DNA of 64,000 nucleotides from G965267605 sp965267605 (lineage in GTDB: Bacteria; Bacteroidota; Bacteroidia; Flavobacteriales_E; Vicingaceae): NCBI GenBank assembly GCA_965267605.1, contig OZ254088.1:2790001-2854000 (forward strand), in the 5' to 3' direction. Positions 50,476 through 58,307 of the stretch are shown here, piece by piece. The notes under the pieces are model-generated. The model worked only from the letters and a program-made list of their open reading frames with translations. It ran no database searches and was not told the DNA's origin. The translations under genes were made by a program, and so were the position numbers. Numbering within the stretch: position 1 is the first letter of the stretch; each line of letters opens with the position of its first letter.

Positions 50476-50483
50476 TATATTTG
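50476..50483 (+). promoter_or_regulatory. Candidate -7 element immediately upstream of the DUF6089-type gene
   Basis: TATATTTG is a perfect TAnnTTTG match, with TTGG 19 bp upstream as a -33 element. The expected start of transcription falls within a few bases of the GTG at 50490, so the transcript is probably leaderless or nearly so. Confidence 0.5.
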
Positions 50484-50489
50484 TAGGTT

Positions 50490-51398
50490 GTGCGCAATTT
50501 GATCGTTATAACGCTGTTATTCCTGCTTCCGGCTTTGTCGGACGCTCAGTTCGTGGGCCGCTGGAAGAAGCAACGACAGGCCTATACATTTGGTATTGGC
50601 GCCACAAACTTCCTTGGTGACTTGGGCGGTGCAAACAGGATCGGGACGAATGGTCTAAGGGATCTAGAGTTATCACTTACCAAACTCGCTTTCCAAGGTG
50701 GTTATCGCTATCAGCTCAATCCTCGTGTATATGCTGAAGGAGCTGTTTCGTTGGGGTGGTTGCGTGGAAATGATCAGCTCACCACACTGCCCGCTCGTCA
50801 GGTTAGAAACCTTCAATTCAAATCTCATATTCTTGAGGGCTCGGTTAGGGTGTTAGGATACATTCTTCAGGAAAAGTCCGGTCACTTGTATAAGCTTCGT
50901 GGGGTTCGTGGACAAACCTGGGGTATGTGGAACATGTTCCTGTTTACAGGAATTGGTGGTTTTTGGTTTAACCCAAAAGGACCCATGGGCGGAAGTTGGC
51001 ATAAGTTAAGACCCCTTAAAACAGAGGGACAAGGACTACCAGGGGCTCCTGGCAAGGAATACTCATTGGTTGGTCTTTCCATTCCGTTTGGTATTGGCAT
51101 CGGACGCACAATTGATAAGAACTGGTCTGTGAACCTGGAGGTTAGCATGCACAAAACCTTTACGGATTACATTGATGACGTAAGCACCGATTATTTCGAC
51201 AATGCTCAGATCCAGGCCGCTTATGGAGACGTTGCTGCATACTTTGCAGATCCAACGCTTCCTGAGAATACAGCCCTGGGGTATTCGAATCCTGGGCAGC
51301 AACGTGGGGATCCTACAGACAATGATGCTTACATGTTCATTATGGTGAAGGCGGTGAAGAAAATCAATCTTAGAAGACGTTTCCGTCCGAAATTCTAA
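50490..51398 (+). CDS. DUF6089-type outer-membrane beta-barrel protein
   Basis: A 302-residue outer-membrane protein. A GTG start opens a signal peptide ending SDAQ. The mature region begins RQAYTFGIGATNFLGDLGGAN and continues with repeated beta-strands (GGYRYQLNPRVYAEGAVS, YSLVGLSIPFGIGIGRTIDK, NWSVNLEVSMHKTFTDYI). This resembles the DUF6089/OmpW-like barrels encoded near bamA in Bacteroidota. Function is unknown; an assembly or structural envelope role is likely. It is followed by a second protein of the same kind. Confidence 0.8.
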   Translation: MRNLIVITLLFLLPALSDAQFVGRWKKQRQAYTFGIGATNFLGDLGGANRIGTNGLRDLELSLTKLAFQGGYRYQLNPRVYAEGAVSLGWLRGNDQLTTLPARQVRNLQFKSHILEGSVRVLGYILQEKSGHLYKLRGVRGQTWGMWNMFLFTGIGGFWFNPKGPMGGSWHKLRPLKTEGQGLPGAPGKEYSLVGLSIPFGIGIGRTIDKNWSVNLEVSMHKTFTDYIDDVSTDYFDNAQIQAAYGDVAAYFADPTLPENTALGYSNPGQQRGDPTDNDAYMFIMVKAVKKINLRRRFRPKF

Positions 51399-51437
51399 TA
51401 CGAAAACTTACTGCACTCCGTTATTTACCTGCCTTTC

Positions 51438-52151
51438 ATGTTAAGAGTACTATTCATATCAGCTGGAATTCTTACTGCATCGCTTACGTGTACTGCGCAG
51501 CAACACGAGTTTGGGATTCTGGGAGGTGGCGCCTATTACATTGGAGAACTCAATCCCTCCACTCACGTGCTTTCAATCAAGAAGCCAAGTGTTGGATTGC
51601 TTTACCGTTACAACATCAACAGAAGATATAGCCTCAAAGTGCAGGGTTCATACAACGAAATAAATGCCACAGATGAATCAGGAGTAGACCCATTCGGCAA
51701 CTGGCGAAATAACTTTTTCGAATCAGTGCTATGGGACTTTACCACTCAATTGGAGTTTGGTTTCCTGCCTTATAAAATTGGAGATTCCAGACACAATTTC
51801 ACTCCTTACACGTTCATAGGAGGTAGCTTCTTTGTTGCCAATCCCCAAGGGGGAAACAACGCTGCGCCACCGCCAGAGGATGAAGAAAAGGATGACAATA
51901 AGATGTACAAACCGGCTATTCCGTTTGGAATAGGGATCCGATGCAACATCAACGGGAAAATGGGCTTCAATGTAGAATGGGGCATGAGGAAGACATTCAC
52001 GGACAAGCTTGACAATGTAAACGACACCTTCATCAACGGATACCACAAGAGCAATTTGAGCACCAACGATTGGTATAGCATTCTGATGGTGTCTCTGAAT
52101 TACCGATTCAATAAAGAGGTGTGTGCAGGTGCCACCAGAACCCGCTATTAA
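51438..52151 (+). CDS. DUF6089-type outer-membrane beta-barrel protein, second copy
   Basis: A 237-residue relative of the preceding protein. A signal peptide ends LTCTAQ. EFGILGGGAYYIGELNPST and PFGIGIRCNINGKMGFNVEWGMRKTFTDKLD reproduce the same strand plan, including the shared MRKTFTD / MHKTFTD stretch. The two therefore look like paralogues that diverged. It sits 39 bases downstream of the first and 55 upstream of uppS. Confidence 0.8.
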   Translation: MLRVLFISAGILTASLTCTAQQHEFGILGGGAYYIGELNPSTHVLSIKKPSVGLLYRYNINRRYSLKVQGSYNEINATDESGVDPFGNWRNNFFESVLWDFTTQLEFGFLPYKIGDSRHNFTPYTFIGGSFFVANPQGGNNAAPPPEDEEKDDNKMYKPAIPFGIGIRCNINGKMGFNVEWGMRKTFTDKLDNVNDTFINGYHKSNLSTNDWYSILMVSLNYRFNKEVCAGATRTRY

Positions 52152-52165
52152 CCGCCTGATAATGG

Positions 52166-52173
52166 TATATTTG
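52166..52173 (+). promoter_or_regulatory. Candidate -7 element of uppS
   Basis: TATATTTG matches TAnnTTTG, 33 bases before the uppS ATG. No matching -33 element is apparent. Confidence 0.4.
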
Positions 52174-52206
52174 CGGGCATTAAGGGTATAAGATCATCAG
52201 ACTTTA

Positions 52207-52956
52207 ATGGAACTTAAGGACCGCATCGATCAGGGGAATGTCCCAACACATATTGCCATTATCATGGATGGCAACGGAAGATGGGCTAAGCAGAAAGGGC
52301 GTGAAAGAATATTTGGGCACAGAAGTGCAGTGGAATCTGTGCGTCAATCAACAGAAGGTGCAGCGGAGCTGGGTGTAAAGCACCTGACATTGTATGCCTT
52401 TTCTACGGAAAACTGGAACAGGCCGCGCGCAGAGGTCAATGCATTGATGAAATTGCTGGTAAATACGATTCACAGCGAGGTTTCCACACTAAATAAGAAC
52501 AACATCCGTTTAAATGCCATTGGTAACATTGCTGCCCTTCCAGGTAACTGTACAGAAGTACTCAATGATGCCATTGCACGCACGGCTGAGAACGATGGTC
52601 TCCAATTAAATCTTGCGCTGAGTTACAGCTCAAGATGGGAGATTGTTGAGGCAGTTAAAAAAATTGCAAAGGATGTTGAATCCGGGGCCGTGAGCTCTGA
52701 CGCTATTGATGAAGGAATGTTCGAGAACTACTTGAATACGCAAGGTATACCAGATCCTGAATTACTTATCAGAACTAGCGGTGAACTACGCATAAGCAAC
52801 TACCTGTTGTGGCAAATCGCTTATGCCGAATTATACTTCACTGAAACACTGTGGCCCGACTTCCGAAAGGAAGATCTGTTTCAAGCCATTCTGGATTATC
52901 AGCAGAGGGAGCGCAGATTCGGCAAAACCAGCGAGCAATTAAAGATTTCAAGCTAA
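52207..52956 (+). CDS. uppS: Isoprenyl transferase (undecaprenyl diphosphate synthase)
   Basis: A 249-residue cis-prenyltransferase that builds undecaprenyl diphosphate, the lipid carrier for peptidoglycan. Signature IIMDGNGRWAKQKG with catalytic Asp21 near the start, then TLYAFSTENWNRPRAEV, and RTSGELRISNYLLWQIAYAELYF at the C-terminus. Its stop overlaps the bamA start (TAATG), coupling lipid-carrier and outer-membrane assembly genes. Confidence 0.96.
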   Translation: MELKDRIDQGNVPTHIAIIMDGNGRWAKQKGRERIFGHRSAVESVRQSTEGAAELGVKHLTLYAFSTENWNRPRAEVNALMKLLVNTIHSEVSTLNKNNIRLNAIGNIAALPGNCTEVLNDAIARTAENDGLQLNLALSYSSRWEIVEAVKKIAKDVESGAVSSDAIDEGMFENYLNTQGIPDPELLIRTSGELRISNYLLWQIAYAELYFTETLWPDFRKEDLFQAILDYQQRERRFGKTSEQLKISS

Positions 52957-55505
52957 TGCGCAAATTGTTTGTTGTCATATCCTTAATTGTACTGGCCGGA
53001 AGTTCATTTGGACAGGTAACCAACTGGTCGCTAGATGACATCAACTACGCCAATCCTAAGGCATTTATTATTCGAGGGCTCAGGGTAAAAGGAGCTATTC
53101 GAACAGACGTACACGCCATTAAGATCATATCCGGACTCGCGGTTGATGAGAAGATCATGGTTCCTGGAGATGATATTTCAAAAGCTGTGAAGAACCTCTG
53201 GGATCAGGAGCTTTTTGCTGATGTATACATCACTGCGGAGAAAGTACGCGGTGATGACATATTTCTTGTCATCCACGTTCAGGAAAAACCAAGGCTACAT
53301 AAGTTCCGTTTTGTTGGTGAACCAAGAGCAAGGATCAAGAACGACCTGCGTGAAAAGATCAAATTGGTGAAAGGCCAGATTCTTACGAACCACCGTGTTT
53401 CCCAGGTAGAAAATACAGTACGGAATTACTACATAGATAAGGGGTTTCGTGATGCGCGGGTATGGATAGATCAAACGAAGAGTGATTCACTCCCAGACCA
53501 GGCTGCTATTGTCCATATCAATATCGATATGGGTGAGCGTATCCGCATACAGGATATCAATTTCAGCGGCAACACAAACATGAAGGATGGCAAGTTAAGG
53601 CGCCAGCTGAAGGACACGAAACGAGCCAGGTGGTGGAACGTATTTACCATCTCTAAATTCATCCGTCCTCAGTATAGCGCTGATTTGAAGAACATCCCTG
53701 TCAAGTACAGTGAAGAAGGTTTCAGAGATGCCCGCGTTACTTTCGATACAACCTACGATGTCTCTTCTGAAATGATGAATGTAGACATCACCGTAGACGA
53801 AGGCCACCAATATTATTTTGGAGATATAGAGTTTGTTGGAAACACGAAGAGAAAGTCTTCGAACCTGAGAAGAGTACTGGGTATCAAACGTGGGGATGTA
53901 TACAACCAGAAGTTGTTGGAAGCAAGACTTTACGCAAACCCGAATGGATCAGATGTAAGCTCACTTTACCTGGACGAGGGTTACCTTTTCTTCTCGGTAG
54001 ATGCAGTAGAGAAAAGGGTGGTTGGAGACAGTATTGATCTTGAGATCAGAATCTACGAAGGCAGGCCAGCGAGAATCGATAAAGTAACCGTTAACGGAAA
54101 TACGAAGACCAATGATAAGGTAATCATGCGAGCGCTCAAGACGCAGCCCGGACAGCTGTTTAAGCGCTCTGACCTCATCAGGTCTCAACAGGAGTTGATC
54201 GCAATGGGATACTTCGACCAACAGCAGTTAGGTGTGGTTCCTATTCCAAATCCTGAGAACGGAACCGTTGATATAGAATACACTGTAGTTGAAAAACCTT
54301 CAGATCAAATTGAATTATCTGCTGGATGGGGCGGAAACAGAGTTGTAGGTACACTTGGGCTTTCCTTCAATAACTTCTCGCTTAGGAACGCCTTTAAGGG
54401 AGCTAAATACTGGCGCCCACTACCAGCTGGTGATGGTCAGCGTTTGAGTATCAGGGCGCAATCAACGGGCACCTGGTTTCAGAGTTACAACCTCTCGTTC
54501 ACGGAACCGTGGCTAGGTGGTAAGAAGCCAAACTCGTTTACAATGTCTGCGTATCATTCGTTCTATTCTGAAAATGGACAGACCAAAAGGATCAGGGATG
54601 CCAATGGTAAACTGATAAGGGATGAGAATGGAAACTCCATTTTGAATCCGAACAGGGCTGCGTTCAAGACGTATGGTGTTGCATTGTCTCTTGGAAGAAG
54701 ATTGAAGGTGCCAGATGATTACTTCACGCTCAACAACCAAATCAACTACCAGTATTTCGTTCTTGAGAACTCCAGTTCGCAGTTCATTTTCTCAGATGGA
54801 TTTGCGAACAACCTAAATTTTGCCACGATTCTACAAAGAAGTTCGATCTTCGATCCAATCTTCCCGGAATCCGGTACAAAGGTTTCACTTACATGCCAGG
54901 TAACGCCTCCTTATTCGCTATTTAGACCTAAGGGAACAGACTACGCATCCATGGCTCCACAGGAGAAGTATAACCTGCTGGAATACCACAAATGGAAGCT
55001 AAATACACAGTGGTATTTAGGTTTGGCAAAGAATTTGGTGTTAAACACTAAGATTGGTTATGGTTACCTCGGTTCTTATAACAAGGATTTGGGTACCGCT
55101 CCCTTTGAACGGTTCTACCTTGGGGGTGATGGCCTGACCAATTTCCAGCTTGATGGTAGAGAGATCATTGCCCTTCGGGGATATAACAATGGGGCCCTAT
55201 CTCCAAGTACTGGAGCGGCATTTGTGTCTAAATATACCATGGAGCTGCGCTATAAGTTAACAGGTAATCCAGCCGCAACAATTTTTGGAGTTGGGTTCCT
55301 TGAGGCAGGTAATTCTGTTATTGACTTTAGAAACTTCAAACCATTTGAAGTAAGGCGAAGTGCCGGGTTTGGTATAAGGATATTCATGCCAATGTTTGGC
55401 CTGCTTGGATTGGATTGGGGTTATCCATTGGATTTGCTCCCAGGACAAACGGAGCGCAGTGGCCAAGTGCACTTTACAATTGGAGGAAACATTAATGGTT
55501 GGTAA
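52956..55505 (+). CDS. bamA: Outer membrane protein assembly factor BamA
   Basis: An 849-residue Omp85 protein with a signal peptide (SSFGQ), five POTRA-type modules (FIIRGLRVKGAIRT, LHKFRFVGEPRARIKNDL, IRIQDINFSGNTNMKDGK, YYFGDIEFVGNTKRKS, ARIDKVTVNGNTKTND) and a C-terminal barrel. The end reads GSGQVHFTIGG-like and GLLGLDWGYPLDLLPG. It inserts barrel proteins into the outer membrane. I chose the ATG at 52956, at the TAATG overlap with uppS. Skp-like chaperones follow, as expected. Confidence 0.95.
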   Translation: MRKLFVVISLIVLAGSSFGQVTNWSLDDINYANPKAFIIRGLRVKGAIRTDVHAIKIISGLAVDEKIMVPGDDISKAVKNLWDQELFADVYITAEKVRGDDIFLVIHVQEKPRLHKFRFVGEPRARIKNDLREKIKLVKGQILTNHRVSQVENTVRNYYIDKGFRDARVWIDQTKSDSLPDQAAIVHINIDMGERIRIQDINFSGNTNMKDGKLRRQLKDTKRARWWNVFTISKFIRPQYSADLKNIPVKYSEEGFRDARVTFDTTYDVSSEMMNVDITVDEGHQYYFGDIEFVGNTKRKSSNLRRVLGIKRGDVYNQKLLEARLYANPNGSDVSSLYLDEGYLFFSVDAVEKRVVGDSIDLEIRIYEGRPARIDKVTVNGNTKTNDKVIMRALKTQPGQLFKRSDLIRSQQELIAMGYFDQQQLGVVPIPNPENGTVDIEYTVVEKPSDQIELSAGWGGNRVVGTLGLSFNNFSLRNAFKGAKYWRPLPAGDGQRLSIRAQSTGTWFQSYNLSFTEPWLGGKKPNSFTMSAYHSFYSENGQTKRIRDANGKLIRDENGNSILNPNRAAFKTYGVALSLGRRLKVPDDYFTLNNQINYQYFVLENSSSQFIFSDGFANNLNFATILQRSSIFDPIFPESGTKVSLTCQVTPPYSLFRPKGTDYASMAPQEKYNLLEYHKWKLNTQWYLGLAKNLVLNTKIGYGYLGSYNKDLGTAPFERFYLGGDGLTNFQLDGREIIALRGYNNGALSPSTGAAFVSKYTMELRYKLTGNPAATIFGVGFLEAGNSVIDFRNFKPFEVRRSAGFGIRIFMPMFGLLGLDWGYPLDLLPGQTERSGQVHFTIGGNINGW

Positions 55506-55511
55506 ACAGAT

Positions 55512-56048
55512 ATGATGAGGTTTACATTGGCTTTTATGCTACTGATAGGATTTGCGACCGCGGGGATGAGTCAGCAATACAGGATTGGCTATGTGGATAC
55601 AGAGTATATCCTGAAGAAAGTGCCAGATTATGACGAAGCACAGAAAGAGCTGAACAAAATGACCAGCGAATGGCGCAAACAGGTTGAGCGAAAGTTTGAT
55701 GAGATCGATGTCATGTACAAGAACTATAGGGCTGAAGAGATTTTGCTTACTGAGGATATGAAACAGAAGAGAGAAGAAGAGATCATTTTAAAAGAGAAAG
55801 AAGCGAAGGAGTTTCAGCGTAAAAAGTTTGGACCTGATGGAGAGCTTTTTCAAAAGCGTCAGGAACTGATAAAACCTATACAGGATAAGATCTACAAGGC
55901 GGTTGCAGACGTAGCAAAGGCCGGTGGATATTATGTTATATTTGACAAAGCAAGCGCGAACGGATTAACCATCCTATACGCGAAGTCATCCATCAATAAG
56001 AGTGATGACGTACTTAAAAGAATGGGACTGAACCCAGAAAAAAAGTAA
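55512..56048 (+). CDS. OmpH/Skp-family periplasmic chaperone
   Basis: A 178-residue Skp-type protein: a signal peptide (GMSQ), then YRIGYVDTEYILKKVPDYDEAQKEL and a long charged coiled coil (MKQKREEEIILKEKEAKEF). Members bind unfolded outer-membrane proteins in the periplasm and hand them to BamA. Start ATG 55512; a second ATG three bases on is possible. It lies six bases after bamA and is followed by another copy. Confidence 0.92.
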   Translation: MMRFTLAFMLLIGFATAGMSQQYRIGYVDTEYILKKVPDYDEAQKELNKMTSEWRKQVERKFDEIDVMYKNYRAEEILLTEDMKQKREEEIILKEKEAKEFQRKKFGPDGELFQKRQELIKPIQDKIYKAVADVAKAGGYYVIFDKASANGLTILYAKSSINKSDDVLKRMGLNPEKK

Positions 56049-56052
56049 GGTG

Positions 56053-56586
56053 ATGAGAAAATTGGCGACAGGATTGAGCTTGATTCTGCTTTTGGCAGGA
56101 ACGGCTATTCAGGCACAGAAAACAGTTAAGGTAGGACATATTGATTCGCAGGCACTTCTTGAAAATATGCCTGAACGAACCGAAGCTATGACGAAGTTGG
56201 AGGCTTACCGAGATCAGCTGGCAAAGCAGCTACAAGCTATGTCTACAGAGTACGAATTGAAGTTGAAGGAGTACCAGGACATGATCGCTAAAGGCACGAT
56301 GACCGATCCTGTGAAGAAAGTTAAGGAGCAAGAGATCGTTGATCTTGACAAACGTATCCAGGAATTTTCCGCGAGTGCACAGAAGAACCTTCAGGAAAAA
56401 GAAGTTGAGCTGTTGCAACCTATCTTTGACAAGGCAAAAGATGCCGTAAACAAAGTGGCAAAGGCCAATGGCTTTACCTACATTCTCGACTCAAGCAAGG
56501 GTGGCCCGGTAATCTTCTTTGAGAACGGTGAAGACGTTATGCCGTTGGTTCGAAAAGAACTAGGTATCACTTCCGCTGGAAAGTAA
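56053..56586 (+). CDS. OmpH/Skp-family periplasmic chaperone, second copy
   Basis: A 177-residue Skp-like protein with a signal peptide (AIQAQ), VGHIDSQALLENMPERTEAMTKL and a coiled coil rich in Lys/Glu. It is a close relative of the preceding one; paired Skp genes after bamA are common in this phylum. The ATG at 56053 is used; a GTG three bases upstream is possible. Confidence 0.92.
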   Translation: MRKLATGLSLILLLAGTAIQAQKTVKVGHIDSQALLENMPERTEAMTKLEAYRDQLAKQLQAMSTEYELKLKEYQDMIAKGTMTDPVKKVKEQEIVDLDKRIQEFSASAQKNLQEKEVELLQPIFDKAKDAVNKVAKANGFTYILDSSKGGPVIFFENGEDVMPLVRKELGITSAGK

Positions 56587-56596
56587 TCCGCTTAAC

Positions 56597-57421
56597 ATGA
56601 GTAAAGGTCCAATTGGCGTATTCGATTCTGGATACGGTGGACTTTCTGTGCTCTCAGAACTACAAAACGTTCTACCAGAGTACGACTTCTACTATTTGGG
56701 AGACAATGCAAGAGCACCTTACGGCACGCGCTCCTATGATGTAGTACATCAATTCACTTGGGCAGCTGTACAGAAGCTATTCGAATTGGGGTGTCCCCTG
56801 GTAATACTGGCGTGCAACACGGCCTCTGCGCGTGCGCTAAGAACCATTCAGCAGCAAGACCTTCCCAATTACGAAGATCCATCAAAAAGGGTGCTTGGTG
56901 TGATTCGACCATGTACGGAAGAAGCAGGATCACATACGAACACTTCTCACATTGGTATTCTGGCAACAGAGGGTACAGTAAGGTCAGACACCTACATTAT
57001 CGAGATCACCGAATACCATCCAGACACACATGTAACGCAGGAAGCATGCCCGATGTGGGTACCACTTATTGAGAATGGAGAAGTACACACTCCTGCAGGA
57101 CAGTACCTGATCCAGAAACACGTAGAGTCGTTATTTAGCAAGGACGGTAAAATTGACACGCTGATTCTGGGATGCACGCATTACCCTCTAATCATAGATG
57201 AGATTAGAAAGCACGTGCCCGACCACGTGAACATCATCGATACACCAAGCATTGTGGCAAAAAGCCTCAAAGATTACCTACAGCGCCATCCGGAGATGGA
57301 CGACAGGTTAAGTAAAGAAGGGGAAACCCACTACTTCACTTCAGAAGACACAGCCTCATTTGCTGAAAATGCAAAGAAGTTCCTTGGGTTAAATATTCAT
57401 GCCCAGCACCTGGAATTCTAG
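56597..57421 (+). CDS. murI: Glutamate racemase
   Basis: A 274-residue enzyme making D-glutamate for peptidoglycan. GVFDSGYGGLSVL opens the protein. The two catalytic cysteines are Cys73 in ILACNTASARA and Cys193 in LGCTHYP; the FYYLGDNARAPYG loop carries the acidic residue. It ends directly against the convergent gamma-carbonic anhydrase gene. Confidence 0.95.
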   Translation: MSKGPIGVFDSGYGGLSVLSELQNVLPEYDFYYLGDNARAPYGTRSYDVVHQFTWAAVQKLFELGCPLVILACNTASARALRTIQQQDLPNYEDPSKRVLGVIRPCTEEAGSHTNTSHIGILATEGTVRSDTYIIEITEYHPDTHVTQEACPMWVPLIENGEVHTPAGQYLIQKHVESLFSKDGKIDTLILGCTHYPLIIDEIRKHVPDHVNIIDTPSIVAKSLKDYLQRHPEMDDRLSKEGETHYFTSEDTASFAENAKKFLGLNIHAQHLEF

Positions 57422-57934
57422 CTACTTGAACCAACTGCTGTACAACTTGTAGTTGTTTGCAATTCGTTCGATCTCACCCTTCGTAAGATCCTCACCCACA
57501 TCCTTTACCTTCTTGGCCGGAACTCCCGCCCAAAGAGATCCGGGTTCAATCACAGTATTGGCCAGGACAACGGCACCAGCTGCAATGATAGAACCTGAAC
57601 CCACCACAGCATTGTCCATAACAATGGCACCCATGCCCACCAACACGTCATCCTCTAAGGTGCAGCCATGAATAATAGCGTTATGACCTACAGATACCCG
57701 GTCTCCAATTTTGGTAGCTGCCTTCTCATACGTTCCATGAATGACTGCGCCATCTTGTATGTTCACAAGATTGCCCACTTCAATAGAATTGACATCTCCC
57801 CTAACCACTGCACTGAACCAAACACTGCATTGATCGCCCATCTTCACATCTCCAATTATTGTTGAATTCTCGGCCAGAAAACAATCGTTCCCAAACGAAG
57901 GAGTACAACCCCTTACTTCCTTGATCAATGCCAT
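57422..57934 (-). CDS. Gamma-carbonic anhydrase family protein
   Basis: A 170-residue left-handed beta-helix protein with hexapeptide repeats (VKMGDQCSVWFSAVVRGDVN, IGDRVSVGHNAIIHGCTLED, VGMGAIVMDNAVVGSGSI). Zinc-site histidines fall in IQDGAVIHGTY and SVGHNAIIHGCT. The family includes carbonic anhydrases and related metal enzymes. Its start lies 12 bases after the stop of the HMA gene, so it may be the last gene of that operon, though metal relevance is only suggestive. Confidence 0.88.
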   Translation of the reverse strand: MALIKEVRGCTPSFGNDCFLAENSTIIGDVKMGDQCSVWFSAVVRGDVNSIEVGNLVNIQDGAVIHGTYEKAATKIGDRVSVGHNAIIHGCTLEDDVLVGMGAIVMDNAVVGSGSIIAAGAVVLANTVIEPGSLWAGVPAKKVKDVGEDLTKGEIERIANNYKLYSSWFK

Positions 57935-57946
57935 TGAAGCGTCTGT

Positions 57947-58306
57947 TTAGTCGTTGTGTTCGCTACACGCCTTCTCACTCTTACAGCATTCAGGGAGTTT
58001 CTTTCGTTTTTTGGCAACTGCCTTGAAGTTATCTGCATCGTAACCTTCATTTGCGATATATGCTCTAAGAAGATTTGGATTGGTTTTCTTAGGCCTATAT
58101 ACAACAGTTGCGATCTTAGTTTTAACGTCAAGCTCTGCTGATACCACGCCCTTAGCATACTTTAGCGCGTCTTCAATTGTGTTTTTACACATACTGCAGA
58201 TTGCGTTCGTCTTAATTTCTATCGTCTCAGTATTCTTTACCGCATTTTGCGATTGCACCGAAAAGGACAATACCGTTCCTAGAACTAAAGCAATTACGTA
58301 TTTCAT
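57947..58306 (-). CDS. Heavy-metal-associated (HMA) domain protein
   Basis: A 119-residue exported protein: signal peptide (SFSVQSQ), then an HMA fold with the metal-binding CxxC in AICSMCKNTIEDAL, followed by VSAELDVKTKIATVVYRP. The tail is cysteine-rich (PECCKSEKACSEHND). HMA domains bind copper or zinc. It lies one base after the TonB receptor stop, so it belongs to the metal operon. Confidence 0.85.
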   Translation of the reverse strand: MKYVIALVLGTVLSFSVQSQNAVKNTETIEIKTNAICSMCKNTIEDALKYAKGVVSAELDVKTKIATVVYRPKKTNPNLLRAYIANEGYDADNFKAVAKKRKKLPECCKSEKACSEHND

Positions 58307-58307
58307 C

